Numbered from the stretch's first letter, positions 35,234 through 44,581 are shown. The stretch is 64,000 bases of DNA from Chloroflexi bacterium HGW-Chloroflexi-3 (GCA_002842045.1 PHBX01000006.1:62001-126000), one strand, 5' to 3'. Notes: generated from the letters alone by a model not told the origin. Made by a program: numbers and translations.

Positions 35234-36883
35234 CTAGATCCAGGTTGGTGGTTGGTATTCACCCCATGTTTTTCTTAAGACACCACAAATTTCACCCAGG
35301 GTTAATTGATTTTCAACACATTCAATCATGAGTGGCATCAAATTGTTATTACCTAGAGATTCTCTTTCTAGTTGGGTCAACAATTCACTCACTTTTATCT
35401 GATCGCGGGAAGATTTTAGTTTTGTAAGTTTTGCAATCTGGTTTTTTTCTATTGTGGGATCAACGGATAGACGCTCTAATTCAATTTTCTCGTTCACTTC
35501 AAAGGCGTTCACACCAACGACAAGGTTTTCATTGTTCTCAACAGATTTTTGATACTGATAAGCAGCTTCTTGAATTTCATTCTGTAAATACCCCAGTTCT
35601 ATCGCTTTTAAAGCTCCACCCAAATCATCAATTCTTTCTATGTATTTCTTTGCCTGAAATTCGATTTCATCTGTCAAATACTCGATCAGATAAGAACCAG
35701 CCAAAGGATCAATCGAATCTGCCACGCCGGATTCGTATCCAATTACCTGTTGCGTCCTTAATGCAACCCTGACAGACTTTTCTGTAGGTAACCAAAGTGC
35801 TTCATCCATACTATTGGTATGCAAGGATTGAGTTCCCCCCATGACAGCAGCTAAAGCTTGAATGGCCACCCGCACCACGTTATTTTCGGGTTGCTGGGCA
35901 GTTAACGTAGATCCTCCTGTCTGGGTATGGAATCTTAACATCCACGATCTTGGGTCTTTTGCCACAAATCTTTCTTTCATGATCCTTGCCCAGAGACGCC
36001 TGGCAGCTCTGAATTTTGCTACTTCCTCCAAAAATTGATTGTGAGCTGCAAAGAAGAAAGATAATTGTTGCGAAAATTCATCTACTTCCAGCCCAGATTG
36101 CAAAGCAGATTCAACATAAGCGATAGCGTTCGCCAATGTAAATGCTACTTCCTGTGCAGCAGTTGATCCAGCTTCCCGAATATGATAACCCGAAATACTG
36201 ATGGTGTTCCAACGTGGAATATTTTCCTTACAATACTTAAATATGTCGGTAATTAATCGCATGGATGGTTGTGGTGGGTAAATATATGTCCCCCTGGCAA
36301 TGAACTCTTTAAGGATATCATTCTGGATAGTGCCTCTCAGGCGTTTTGAATCAACACCTTGTTTCTTTGCAACTGCAATATACATAGCCAATAATACAGA
36401 TGCTGGCGCGTTGATTGTCATACTGGTAGAAACTCGATCTAGAGGAATCTCTCGAAATAAAATCTCCATATCATCTATGGATGAAATGGAAACACCAACT
36501 TTACCCACCTCTCCGGTTGCGATCGGGTCATCGGCATCATACCCGATTTGAGTTGGTAAATCAAAGGCGACAGATAAGCCTGTCTGACCTTGAGCAAGCA
36601 AATATCGGTAGCGCTCGTTTGACTCTTCAGCAGTCGCAAAACCTGCATACTGTCTCATTGTCCACAAACGACCACGATACATCGTTGGTTGTACACCGCG
36701 AGTAAAGGGGAATTCACCAGGAAATCCTATTTGTTCTACATAATCCGCATCATTTGGTAAGGCTACATTGGGTACTGGAATATTAGAGGTTGTAAAAAAA
36801 TTTTGTTTTCTTTCAGGATATTTATTTATAATAGGATGAAGAACATCCTGCTCCCATTGTTTTTTTCTTGCCTCTAAGTTCAT
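35234..36883 (-). CDS. Methylmalonyl-CoA mutase, large (alpha) subunit without B12 domain
   Basis: This catalytic TIM-barrel subunit rearranges methylmalonyl-CoA and succinyl-CoA. At 549 residues it is the split form: it contains [28 protein letters not shown] near 60-87 and [19 protein letters not shown] near 97-115. [21 protein letters not shown] near 270-290 and the Gln/His substrate region also match. It ends without the DxHxxG cobalamin-binding domain, which must be supplied by a separate small subunit not seen in this window. A promoter (TTGGAC-17-TACACT) lies upstream. It is the first gene of an operon with mce. Confidence 0.95.
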   Translation of the reverse strand: MNLEARKKQWEQDVLHPIINKYPERKQNFFTTSNIPVPNVALPNDADYVEQIGFPGEFPFTRGVQPTMYRGRLWTMRQYAGFATAEESNERYRYLLAQGQTGLSVAFDLPTQIGYDADDPIATGEVGKVGVSISSIDDMEILFREIPLDRVSTSMTINAPASVLLAMYIAVAKKQGVDSKRLRGTIQNDILKEFIARGTYIYPPQPSMRLITDIFKYCKENIPRWNTISISGYHIREAGSTAAQEVAFTLANAIAYVESALQSGLEVDEFSQQLSFFFAAHNQFLEEVAKFRAARRLWARIMKERFVAKDPRSWMLRFHTQTGGSTLTAQQPENNVVRVAIQALAAVMGGTQSLHTNSMDEALWLPTEKSVRVALRTQQVIGYESGVADSIDPLAGSYLIEYLTDEIEFQAKKYIERIDDLGGALKAIELGYLQNEIQEAAYQYQKSVENNENLVVGVNAFEVNEKIELERLSVDPTIEKNQIAKLTKLKSSRDQIKVSELLTQLERESLGNNNLMPLMIECVENQLTLGEICGVLRKTWGEYQPPTWI

Positions 36884-36904
36884 AAATACCTCTTGAAAAT
36901 TTTT

Positions 36905-36933
36905 AGTGTAAAATCAGTATACTTGATGTCCAA
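36905..36933 (-). promoter_or_regulatory. Promoter of the mutase-epimerase operon
   Basis: On the minus strand TTGGAC (36928-36933) is followed after 17 nt by TACACT (36905-36910), about 20 nt upstream of the ATG. The boxes are 4/6 and 4/6 matches. Confidence 0.5.
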
Positions 36934-36976
36934 TTTATTGTGGAGTGATATTTTGTCCACGAAATCTCGACATAAA

Positions 36977-36991
36977 TCCTTGTAACAAGGA
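36977..36991 (+). promoter_or_regulatory. 15-bp palindrome overlapping the antiporter ribosome-binding site
   Basis: TCCTTGT-A-ACAAGGA is a perfect palindrome whose right arm contains the AAGGA Shine-Dalgarno sequence of the antiporter gene starting at 37004. As RNA it could form a 6-bp hairpin with a 3-nt loop that hides the ribosome-binding site. As DNA it could be an operator. Confidence 0.5.
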
Positions 36992-37003
36992 AGCATTCTC
37001 ATT

Positions 37004-38209
37004 ATGACACCATTTCTGCAGATAATTGTCATTTTAGCCATCTTATTACTTGCAGCCAAAGCTGCTGGATATATCAGTACCAGATTCGGTCAACCATCTG
37101 TGCTGGGCGAATTATTAATTGGCGTTATCCTTGGCCCTTCTCTATTAGGTATATTCAATCTTTCATTCCTGGACTATGAAGAATTACCTCATTTTATCGA
37201 TGATTTTGCGGAAATCGGTGTTCTTTTTTTGATGTTCATCGCCGGCCTGGAATTACATCTATCTGACTTGATAAAAAATAAAGGTGCATCCGCTTACGCC
37301 GGTACACTCGGCGTTCTGGTTCCTGTATTGCTTGGTTTTCTGGTTGGTGAATTTTTTTCAATGGAAACTGAGCAGTCAATGTTTCTTGGATTAACACTTG
37401 GTGCCACCAGTGTGAGTATTAGCGCTCAAACGCTGATTGAATTAAAAGCTTTACGAAGCAGAGTCGGCTTTGGGTTATTAGGGGCTGCTGTATTTGATGA
37501 TATGTTGGTTATTCTTTTATTATCAGGTTTCATCGCTCTCCATCAGGGTGGTTCATCTTTAGAGATCATTATTGTTTTGGTCAAAATGATTGTGTTCCTC
37601 AGCTTATCTCTTGCTTTTGGATATTGGATTTTGCCAAAAATTTCACGAAAAGTTCAAAGCCTTCCGATAACACAGGGGACAATTACACTAGCAGTCATCA
37701 TTATGCTGGTGTATGGTATTTCTGCTGAATTGTTGGGTGGCATGGCAGCTATCACTGGTTCATTCATCGCAGGTTTGATGTATGCTCGCACAAAAGAAAA
37801 AAATGAAATTGAAAGAGGTTTAAGATCCTTATCATATGGTCTATTTGTACCCATTTTCTTCATCAATATCGGTTTACATGTCGATGTTAGAGGAATGAGT
37901 ATCTCGGCTCTCTGGATTCTTGTTATGATTACGATTGTCGCAATAATAGGAAAAATATTGGGTGCAGGTTTGGGTGCCAAATTGGGTAAGTTCAGCTGGT
38001 TGGAATCACTACAATTAGGCATCGGGATGATCAGTCGTGGTGAAGTTGGTCTCATTGTCGCTACAGTAGGATTACAAGAGAATTTGCTTAATCCTGATTT
38101 GTATTCGTCCATCGTCGGAATGGTTCTCATCACTACATTAATCACCCCACCATTGTTACGAGCGTCATTTGCAAAATCTAACAACATAGACAAATTAACG
38201 CAATCTTAA
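37004..38209 (+). CDS. Cation:proton antiporter (CPA2, NapA/KefB type)
   Basis: This is an inner-membrane monovalent cation/proton exchanger. The 401-residue protein has about 12-13 hydrophobic segments with GELLIGVILGPSLLG near 39-53, LFLMFIAGLELHLSD near 73-87 and AAVFDDMLVILLLSG near 160-174, which holds the paired Asp typical of the ion-binding site. MISRGEVGLIVATVGL near 341-356 is also characteristic. There is no TrkA/RCK domain. A P-II-like gene follows after 9 nt and may replace that regulatory domain. Cation preference is unknown. Confidence 0.9.
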   Translation: MTPFLQIIVILAILLLAAKAAGYISTRFGQPSVLGELLIGVILGPSLLGIFNLSFLDYEELPHFIDDFAEIGVLFLMFIAGLELHLSDLIKNKGASAYAGTLGVLVPVLLGFLVGEFFSMETEQSMFLGLTLGATSVSISAQTLIELKALRSRVGFGLLGAAVFDDMLVILLLSGFIALHQGGSSLEIIIVLVKMIVFLSLSLAFGYWILPKISRKVQSLPITQGTITLAVIIMLVYGISAELLGGMAAITGSFIAGLMYARTKEKNEIERGLRSLSYGLFVPIFFINIGLHVDVRGMSISALWILVMITIVAIIGKILGAGLGAKLGKFSWLESLQLGIGMISRGEVGLIVATVGLQENLLNPDLYSSIVGMVLITTLITPPLLRASFAKSNNIDKLTQS

Positions 38210-38218
38210 GGAGAAAAC

Positions 38219-38593
38219 ATGTACTTTATTCTTTTTGTACTCCATGACTTATCCAAAATGAAAGATTTATTACATGCCTGGGAAGAAGCTGGTGTTAAAG
38301 GAGCTACAGTTCTATTTAGTACCGGTTTGGGAAGAATTCGCCAAAATTTTGGTTTAATGGAAGACTTTCCACTTTTTCCTACCATGAGTGAAATCCTTGA
38401 TCGGTTAGAAAATATGGATCTCAGTCGAACATTGTTTTCAGTCGTGGAATCCGATGAAATTGTTAAAAATGTTTTACATCATACCCAAAAAGTGGTGGGG
38501 GATCTTAATAAACCAAATACCGGTATTCTGATTGTCATACCTGTTGCTCAAGTCTATGGATTGAAACAGTATAATCCTGAATTTGAGGATTAG
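38219..38593 (+). CDS. P-II-like small protein paired with the antiporter
   Basis: The 124-residue protein has a predicted alpha/beta ferredoxin-like pattern: MYFILFVLHDLSKMKDLLHAWEEAGVKGATVLFSTGLGR at the start, then LFSVVES and a closing strand GILIVIPVAQVYGL. The layout resembles P-II/SbtB-like or CutA-type signal proteins that bind nucleotides and regulate transporters. The canonical uridylylation tyrosine and T-loop of GlnB are not recognisable. It lies 9 nt downstream of the antiporter with a GGAG site, so direct control of that transporter is plausible. The family call is by fold resemblance only. Confidence 0.65.
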   Translation: MYFILFVLHDLSKMKDLLHAWEEAGVKGATVLFSTGLGRIRQNFGLMEDFPLFPTMSEILDRLENMDLSRTLFSVVESDEIVKNVLHHTQKVVGDLNKPNTGILIVIPVAQVYGLKQYNPEFED

Positions 38594-38639
38594 ATTAATT
38601 TCTTAGTTATTGTCAATTTCAACCCTTCCGAATGTCGAT

Positions 38640-38668
38640 TTGACACGAAATCAACCCTCTGATAGAAT
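38640..38668 (+). promoter_or_regulatory. Strong promoter of rplI
   Basis: A perfect TTGACA (38640-38645) is followed after exactly 17 nt by TAGAAT (38663-38668). Transcription from about 38675 would give a leader of roughly 50 nt before the L9 start. Confidence 0.85.
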
Positions 38669-38727
38669 TCTGACGCCTCAAGCGTTGTACCCTTCGCTTG
38701 AAATCAAACTTAGAAAGGGCTAGAAAA

Positions 38728-39243
38728 ATGAAAGTATTGTTGTTAAAGGACGTTTATAAATTAGGTCGTGCCGGTGATATTAAAAAGGTTGCAGCTGGAT
38801 ATGGTCGCAACTTCCTCATACCACAAGGTTTTGCTGTCATCGCAACCCAAGGTGCATTGAAGCAGGTTGATCAGATCCGTAAGCGAGCTGCAGAACGTCG
38901 CGCAGTGTTGAACAACGAATTAGGTGGCATTGCTGGTATGTTGGAAAAACTGACCATAAGTTTTCCAAGCAAAGCTGGAGAAACTGGTAAATTATACGGT
39001 TCAATCACCCACCAGATGGTCGCTGATGCAATCAATAAAAAATTAGGAACCACGATTGATCGTCGACAAATTGAAGTCCAACCTATTCGAAATTTGGGTG
39101 AGCATTTCGCAAGGATTCGTTTGACTGTTGATCTTGTTCCAGAAATCAAAATTATTGTTCATCGTGAAGGCGAAACTGTAACAGTTGATGAGCCAAAAGA
39201 AGAACTTGCTGAAGTAGCCCCCGAAGAACCAACTGAAGAATAA
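38728..39243 (+). CDS. rplI: 50S ribosomal protein L9
   Basis: This is an elongated large-subunit protein that binds 23S rRNA near the L1 stalk. The chosen start MKVLLLKDVYKLGRAGDIKKVAAGYGRNFLIPQGFA gives the standard N-terminus with an AAAGGG site upstream; the frame can be extended ten codons to a TTG with no support. The 171 residues include the long connecting helix (about 40-75) and the C-terminal domain (LYGSITHQMVADAI). An extra acidic tail (about 150-171, rich in Glu and Pro) follows the usual end. It is transcribed alone from a consensus promoter and followed by a terminator. Confidence 0.97.
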   Translation: MKVLLLKDVYKLGRAGDIKKVAAGYGRNFLIPQGFAVIATQGALKQVDQIRKRAAERRAVLNNELGGIAGMLEKLTISFPSKAGETGKLYGSITHQMVADAINKKLGTTIDRRQIEVQPIRNLGEHFARIRLTVDLVPEIKIIVHREGETVTVDEPKEELAEVAPEEPTEE

Positions 39244-39267
39244 TTATTTCAATAATCGAAAGAATAA

Positions 39268-39303
39268 GACCGGCATCTCATCACCCTTGTTGACATGCCG
39301 GTC
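39268..39303 (+). terminator. Terminator after rplI
   Basis: A 9-bp perfect stem (GACCGGCAT / ATGCCGGTC) with an 18-nt loop follows the rplI stop, trailed by GTTTGTT. The TTGACA of the next promoter lies within its loop and right arm. Confidence 0.65.
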
Positions 39304-39320
39304 GTTTGTTAAACTATAAC
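39290..39320 (+). promoter_or_regulatory. Possible promoter of the RodZ-like gene and rimO
   Basis: TTGACA (39290-39295) overlaps the rplI terminator and is followed by TATAAC (39315-39320) at a long 19-nt spacing. The boxes are good but the spacing is suboptimal. Confidence 0.45.
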
Positions 39321-39358
39321 TATGACAATCACATTAGGAGAATTTCCAGATCGAAAAA

Positions 39359-40669
39359 ATGCCATCCAAAATGCAGGGAAAAGGTTATCTGCGAATTTAT
39401 GCTCAATACCTTGAACTCGATGAAAAAATGATCCTGACAGCCTGGGATCATCCAGAAAAACTTATAATTGAACAAAAAGTGCTTGAGACAATTGAAGAAG
39501 TATCACTTGATCCAAAAGTTTCTGAAAATATCCAGGAAGAAAAAACAGCCGCAGAAGCCGAAGAAGAAGAGATCGTACTGCATGAGGAATTATCCTCAGT
39601 AAAGGAAAAAATTTATCATGGGAGTAAATCCACTCTCCAAGAAATAGACAATAATGAAAAAGAGTTTAAATCTATTTCTCAACAAATCTTCATATCCATA
39701 GGTGGAAAATTAAATGCCCAACGACAGCACTTAAACTTATCTATTGAAGATATCGAGCAATTTACCAGTATTCGCCCCTATTACCTGGAAGCCTTAGAAA
39801 AGGGATCGATCGAGAAATTACCTTCCATTCCACAAGCTAGAGGTATGCTTAATAATTACGCAGCTTTCCTGAATCTTGATGTAGATAAGATTATGATCGA
39901 ATTTGCAGAAGGTTTACAAACCCGTCGTAACGAAAGTTATGCACCTCACAAAATTGGATTGGACAATCAGTTAGCATATCAATCACCTGAAATAAAAAAA
40001 GTAAGTTGGTTGAAATTTATTACAGCTGATTTATTGCTAACATCGGGTTTGATCATTGCTTTGTTTATTTTCATTCTCTGGGGCGCAGCAAATATCAGTG
40101 GTTTTCAGGAAAAAAATGAAATTATTGAACCACCTTCAATATCTGATATTCTATTGGAGAGCACCCCTGATACTCAAGAAACTGAGCCTTCCACAGAAGT
40201 AATCCTCGAGCCAACCGCTAGCCTTTTCAACAATGAAAGTGAAGAAATTTCTGAAGAAATCAATGAGACTGAAATTGGATCTTTACGCTCTGGGTTGCCT
40301 GTACAAGTCTATATTATCGCTCGACAAAGAGCATATCTCAAAGTGGATGTTGATGGCGAAACAGTGTTCGCAGGTCGAACTGTACCGGGGAATGCATATG
40401 AATATTCAGGTTCATCATCTGTAGAAATACTAACCGGAAATGCTGCAGCATTAGAAATAATTTATAACCTGGTTCCTGTAGGAGTAATTGGAGATATAGG
40501 AGAAGTAAAATCCCTCGTTTTTACCTCCTCCACTGGAATCATTACACCAACACCACAGTTCAGCCCAACACCAACGATTACATTGCAACCAAGCCCAACA
40601 TTGCAACCAAGCACTACACCAACCTCAACTCCAACAATTACCCCAACGGTGACCCCATTAATCCCATGA
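39359..40669 (+). CDS. RodZ-like HTH membrane protein with a truncated first HTH
   Basis: This is a cytoskeleton/cell-shape type protein. The 436 residues contain an N-terminal remnant KMQGKGYLRIYAQYLELD that matches only the end of an HTH_25 domain. An acidic linker follows, then a complete HTH_25 (GKLNAQRQHLNLSIEDIEQFTSIRPYYLEALEKG near 119-152). One membrane segment lies near 225-245. An external DUF4115-like domain (YIIARQRAYLKVDVDGETVFAGRTVPG) and a Thr/Pro-rich tail complete it. There is no good Shine-Dalgarno at this ATG: an AGGAGA lies 18 nt upstream. Codons in frame before it read ENFQIEK, again like an HTH end, and a short open frame from 39322 begins MTITLGE like a RodZ start. A deletion with frameshift is likely. 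It overlaps rimO by 4 nt. Confidence 0.8.
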   Translation: MPSKMQGKGYLRIYAQYLELDEKMILTAWDHPEKLIIEQKVLETIEEVSLDPKVSENIQEEKTAAEAEEEEIVLHEELSSVKEKIYHGSKSTLQEIDNNEKEFKSISQQIFISIGGKLNAQRQHLNLSIEDIEQFTSIRPYYLEALEKGSIEKLPSIPQARGMLNNYAAFLNLDVDKIMIEFAEGLQTRRNESYAPHKIGLDNQLAYQSPEIKKVSWLKFITADLLLTSGLIIALFIFILWGAANISGFQEKNEIIEPPSISDILLESTPDTQETEPSTEVILEPTASLFNNESEEISEEINETEIGSLRSGLPVQVYIIARQRAYLKVDVDGETVFAGRTVPGNAYEYSGSSSVEILTGNAAALEIIYNLVPVGVIGDIGEVKSLVFTSSTGIITPTPQFSPTPTITLQPSPTLQPSTTPTSTPTITPTVTPLIP

Positions 40670-42000
40670 AATCATTAAAAAAAGAAACTTTTTACTTATT
40701 GTCTTTAGGTTGTGCTAAAAATCTGGTCGACTCCGATTCAATCGCTCATCTGTTAACCCAGGGCGGTCTCAGGGGAGTAGAAAAACCGGAACAAGCCGAA
40801 GTCTTGATTGTCAACACATGTGGTTTTATAAAACCTGCCAGTGATGAATCGATTACTGAATTAAGAAACCTGGCAAAACGAAAAAAGAAAGGTCAGATAT
40901 TGATTGCAGCTGGTTGTCTCACGCAACGTTATCGCGAGATGGTGGCTGAGCAAGTTCCTGGACTGGATGGTATCATCGGAACCAGACGCTGGATGGATAT
41001 TTTGGATTTGATACAGGAATTGCGAAAAAATCCAAACAATGCTCGTTATCATATTCCGGATACACCAACGATGGGAACGGATGAACGTGGAATCTTGAGG
41101 GCTGCTATCCAGGGGAGTAATGCATACTTGAAAATCGCTGATGGATGCAGAAGAGCCTGCGCATATTGTGCCATTCCTTTGATTAAAGGCACTCAAGTCA
41201 GCCGGCCTATGAAAACCATAGTCCTGGAAGCCCAACAATTAGCTTCTCTGGGAATTAAGGAAATAATTTTAATTGCACAGGATACAACTGATTACGGATC
41301 TGATTTGGGTTTCAAAGATGGTCTGGCAAAACTCCTCGAAGAAATTACAGACCGGGTCCCTCAAATTCAATGGATTCGAATATTATATGCATTCCCAGGT
41401 GTGGTGACTGACCAACTTATTGAAGTTATGAAAACCAGAAAACAGATCTTGCCCTATTTGGATATCCCCCTGCAGCATGCTGACACAAGAATTCTTAAAA
41501 ATATGCGCAGACCTTCAAATATGCAATCCGTGAAAGAAACCATTGCAAAACTCAGATCCGCATTACCTGATATAGCTATACGCACAACATTTATTGTGGG
41601 TTATCCAGGTGAATCCGAAGAAGAATTTCAGACTTTATTAGGTTTCATGCAAGAAATTCAATTTGACCACGTGGGTGCTTTCACATATTTTCAGGAAAAA
41701 GGTACTTTTGCAGAAAAATTGGGAGATCCTGTTCCGGACGAAGTAAAACAAGAAAGATTGGAAAGGCTGATGTCCTTACAACAGGATATCTCATTGCAAA
41801 AAAACCAAACCTGGGTAGGAAAGACAATTTCTGTGCTCGTGGAAGGCTACAATGAGGGAATATCGATTGGTCGATCGTTCCGAGATGCCCCAGAAATTGA
41901 TGGAATGGTTTTCGTTGAAGGAAATCTACCGATCGGTGAAATTGTAGAAGTTAAAGTATCGGATGCTCTGGTTCATGACCTGATTGCCAGACCTATTTGA
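40666..42000 (+). CDS. rimO: Ribosomal protein S12 methylthiotransferase
   Basis: This radical-SAM enzyme methylthiolates Asp in ribosomal protein S12. The 444-residue protein has the N-terminal UPF0004 cluster cysteines (LGCAKNLVDSD, NTCGFI, AAGCLTQRY), the radical-SAM CxxxCxxC in DGCRRACAYCAIP near 164-176 and a C-terminal TRAM domain. SLGCAKNLVDSD and IGTRRW favour RimO over MiaB. It starts within the last codons of the RodZ-like gene (ATGA overlap), so it depends on its translation. The pairing of rimO with a RodZ-like gene is also seen in other Chloroflexota-like genomes as far as I recall. Confidence 0.95.
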   Translation: MKSLKKETFYLLSLGCAKNLVDSDSIAHLLTQGGLRGVEKPEQAEVLIVNTCGFIKPASDESITELRNLAKRKKKGQILIAAGCLTQRYREMVAEQVPGLDGIIGTRRWMDILDLIQELRKNPNNARYHIPDTPTMGTDERGILRAAIQGSNAYLKIADGCRRACAYCAIPLIKGTQVSRPMKTIVLEAQQLASLGIKEIILIAQDTTDYGSDLGFKDGLAKLLEEITDRVPQIQWIRILYAFPGVVTDQLIEVMKTRKQILPYLDIPLQHADTRILKNMRRPSNMQSVKETIAKLRSALPDIAIRTTFIVGYPGESEEEFQTLLGFMQEIQFDHVGAFTYFQEKGTFAEKLGDPVPDEVKQERLERLMSLQQDISLQKNQTWVGKTISVLVEGYNEGISIGRSFRDAPEIDGMVFVEGNLPIGEIVEVKVSDALVHDLIARPI

Positions 42001-42023
42001 AACACTGCTTTTTTGTACAAAAT

Positions 42024-42056
42024 AAACCTGGACATTCATTTCTCCAGGTTTTTAAT
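42024..42056 (+). terminator. Terminator after rimO
   Basis: An 8-bp stem (AAACCTGG / CCAGGTTT) followed by TTTAATTTG lies 23 nt past the rimO stop. It also faces the convergent CopD-like gene. Confidence 0.75.
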
Positions 42057-42070
42057 TTGTTTTATTCCTA

Positions 42071-42592
42071 TTATGAGACAGATCTTGCCCAGGCTGTAAA
42101 AATCAAAACTAAAATAGCCAGGATTGAATTTGTCCAAAGAATTAATCTTTCCTGATTTCGATAACGCAACTCTTCAAAGTGATTGATTTCTTTTCCAAGC
42201 TTCTGTTTTAATGCGATTCTCTTTAAACCTGGTAAAACAAACCAGGTCATGTATCCCATAGCAATTACCATAAAAACTATGAATACATGCTTGATAAATA
42301 ATGCCACCGCCCAATCGTTATCGATTGCCAGGAAACCCTGATACGAAGGATGAGCACTCATTTGAAACATACCTGTTCCGATCAGAATAAATAAACAAAA
42401 CCACCCCACAGGATTCAGGTAATTTTGCAAACTGGATAATAATTTTTCTTTCTCTTCACCAGCCATTTTTTTCTGAATGAAAGGAAGAATTATAAAAGTT
42501 GTTGAAATTAATCCACCCAACCAGATAACAGTGGCGATCATGTGTATCCAGTAAGAGAAAGAAAGTGCCCAGATTGGCATTGAATCAGTCAT
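42071..42592 (-). CDS. CopD-like four-helix membrane protein
   Basis: The 173-residue protein has four hydrophobic helices with histidines at helix ends (SYWIHMIATVIWLGGLISTTFII, SAHPSYQGF, IKHVFIVFMVIAMGYM). This arrangement is found in copper-resistance CopD and related putative haem/copper membrane proteins. The start MTDSMPIW has an AAGG site 6 nt upstream; a longer GTG start overlapping the previous gene is less likely. It lies just downstream of the TPR protein gene. Substrate or partner is unknown. Confidence 0.7.
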   Translation of the reverse strand: MTDSMPIWALSFSYWIHMIATVIWLGGLISTTFIILPFIQKKMAGEEKEKLLSSLQNYLNPVGWFCLFILIGTGMFQMSAHPSYQGFLAIDNDWAVALFIKHVFIVFMVIAMGYMTWFVLPGLKRIALKQKLGKEINHFEELRYRNQERLILWTNSILAILVLIFTAWARSVS

Positions 42593-42599
42593 TTTAACC

Positions 42600-43700
42600 T
42601 TACGGGGAAGGAGTCCCACCTGGATCAGGAGTACCTTCCGTGTTTTCAGTGGGTACTGGTGTTTCCTCAGTTACTTGAGGTGTTTCAGACGTTGTTGACA
42701 ATGTTGGTGTTGGTGTTTGAGTGACTGGTGGAGCTTCTGTCTCTTCTGGTTCTTTGGACTTTTCGCAAGCTTCATAAATCGCTGTTGCAGCTAGAGATAC
42801 ACTTTCATCCAAAAATAGCATAAATGCAAGGTCGTATTTTTCCTGCGCCAGACAATATTCCTCCTGTAATGCCAATGCGTCACCCCATTTAATTAATCCA
42901 ACACGATATCTTTCCTGAGCAGTCATCCCGGAGCTATCGTGCAAATTCGGGAAGGAAGGATAAATCTGGGCAAAAATGGCAACAACCTGTGACCAATCAA
43001 TCCCCCAATAACTGGCACCTGTCAGGTAATATCTTGCCCAAGTCCGGTATCCATCTGCATCATTATCAAGTGGAGCGAAACGTTCACTCAGGGCAAGGTC
43101 ATACATTCCAGGTTCAAGACTACCCTCTTGAAGAATTCTTCTGACACCACGATTTCGTAATGCAATGTAATACATTCCATCCGCTTCAACCGGGTTAAAT
43201 TGTAAATTCTTATCGCGTAATAAGTCGAGCGTATAAATGGCATTATCCCAGTCTTCTACCAGAATAAATTGCCAGGCTTGATCAAACAATTCCTGTTCAC
43301 CGCGGAAATCAGGTGTTGGTGTAAGTGTAGGAATCGGCACTGGTGTTGGTGTGTTGACAATCGATTGAGCAATCAGAACTTCGGTCAATTTTTCCTGTGC
43401 ACCAGGATAATCCGGTTTTATTCGAATCACATATTCAAACCGCTTTCTGGCATTTTCATACCGTCCTTCTTCCAATTCCCGAACCCCTAATTCGAACTGA
43501 GTCTTAACAACTTCGAATTCAACTTTATCCCTTTCCAGAGTGCGTAATAGTTGACCTTCCTGTGATCCAAAATACCAACCGGCTCCACTGCCAATTATCA
43601 GAATTAATACCCCAATGAGGATAAATAACAGCCTTTTTTGTTTTGGTTTCTTTTTATTATTTTGCATTGATCGTTTTTCTTGAAATTCTGCTGTTTCCAT
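42600..43700 (-). CDS. Membrane-anchored TPR protein with Thr/Pro-rich tail
   Basis: The 366-residue protein has a short basic N-terminus (KKKPKQKR), one membrane helix near 25-45 and then an extracytoplasmic region with TPR-like repeats (FELGVRELEEGRYENARKRFEYVIRIKPDYPGAQEKL near 69-105 and a second set near 240-310). Low-complexity Thr/Pro/Glu stretches lie near 115-130 and at the C-terminus. No Shine-Dalgarno precedes the first ATG, and a TATAAT lies 7 nt upstream of it, so the mRNA may be leaderless; MQNNKKK, eleven codons later, is an alternative start. It probably acts as a scaffold at the membrane; function unknown. Confidence 0.75.
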   Translation of the reverse strand: METAEFQEKRSMQNNKKKPKQKRLLFILIGVLILIIGSGAGWYFGSQEGQLLRTLERDKVEFEVVKTQFELGVRELEEGRYENARKRFEYVIRIKPDYPGAQEKLTEVLIAQSIVNTPTPVPIPTLTPTPDFRGEQELFDQAWQFILVEDWDNAIYTLDLLRDKNLQFNPVEADGMYYIALRNRGVRRILQEGSLEPGMYDLALSERFAPLDNDADGYRTWARYYLTGASYWGIDWSQVVAIFAQIYPSFPNLHDSSGMTAQERYRVGLIKWGDALALQEEYCLAQEKYDLAFMLFLDESVSLAATAIYEACEKSKEPEETEAPPVTQTPTPTLSTTSETPQVTEETPVPTENTEGTPDPGGTPSP

Positions 43701-43715
43701 AGCGGCAATTATACC

Positions 43716-44525
43716 CTAACCTAAAGCCACATCCAGAATCATCATCACGGTAAATCCAGCTAATAATCCGATAGTCGCCAGGTCACCATTATCACTCGCC
43801 TGAGATTCCGGAATCAATTCTTCAACAACCACAAAGATCATGGCGCCTGCAGCAAAAGCTAATGCATAAGGTAGAATAGGCTTCATGACGATGACTGCCA
43901 AAGCTCCCAAAACACCGGCAATCGGTTCGACCATACCAGAAGCCTGACCATAAAAGAAACTCCTGGCTCTGGACATTCCTTCTCTCCTTAATGGAGCAGA
44001 CACAGCCAGACCCTCGGGTAAATTTTGTAAGCCAATACCAACTGCTAAAGCGATTGCACCAGGGATGAGAGCTTCTTGTAAACCCACGGCTGCAGCACCA
44101 AAAGCCACACCAACTGCCAGACCTTCTGGAATATTATGCAGTGTAATTGCCAAAACCAGAAGAACACTACGTTGCCATGTAGTTTTGACACCTTCTGCTT
44201 CTTCAATTGGAGCTTCCAGATGAAGATGTGGTAAAAGCTTATCAATTCCAAACAAAAAGGCTCCACCAGCCAAAAAACCAATGGCTGCAGGAACCCACCC
44301 AATCTGCCCGTTTTCTTCAGCCATTTCAATGGATGGTGTCAATAATGACCAGAAACTGGCTGCAATCATAACCCCACCAGCGAACCCTAACATCATATCC
44401 AGTAATTTGCGATTGATGGTTTTAGTAAGAAAAACACCGCCAGCACCGATTGCTGTCATCGCATATGTAAACAATGTGGCTATAAATGCCTGTAATATTG
44501 GATTAAGAGATAAGAAATTACTCAT
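43716..44525 (-). CDS. ZIP-family metal transporter (ZupT/GufA type)
   Basis: This is an inner-membrane divalent metal importer, probably for zinc. The 269-residue protein has about eight helices with the two ZIP metal-site motifs [16 protein letters not shown] near 132-147 and [17 protein letters not shown] near 168-184, and a His-containing loop ([10 protein letters not shown]) near 98-107. It is divergent from a Fur-family regulator across a 93-nt spacer, a common arrangement for zinc homeostasis (Zur). Confidence 0.93.
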   Translation of the reverse strand: MSNFLSLNPILQAFIATLFTYAMTAIGAGGVFLTKTINRKLLDMMLGFAGGVMIAASFWSLLTPSIEMAEENGQIGWVPAAIGFLAGGAFLFGIDKLLPHLHLEAPIEEAEGVKTTWQRSVLLVLAITLHNIPEGLAVGVAFGAAAVGLQEALIPGAIALAVGIGLQNLPEGLAVSAPLRREGMSRARSFFYGQASGMVEPIAGVLGALAVIVMKPILPYALAFAAGAMIFVVVEELIPESQASDNGDLATIGLLAGFTVMMILDVALG

Positions 44526-44552
44526 ATCATCACCTTATAATTCAGATTATGT

Positions 44553-44581
44553 TTGACGTACTTTAATGCGCTCACTATAAT
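44553..44581 (+). promoter_or_regulatory. Promoter of the Fur-family gene
   Basis: TTGACG (44553-44558) is followed after exactly 17 nt by a perfect TATAAT (44576-44581). Because this promoter covers the first in-frame ATG (44553), it supports the downstream GTG start at 44619. Confidence 0.85.
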
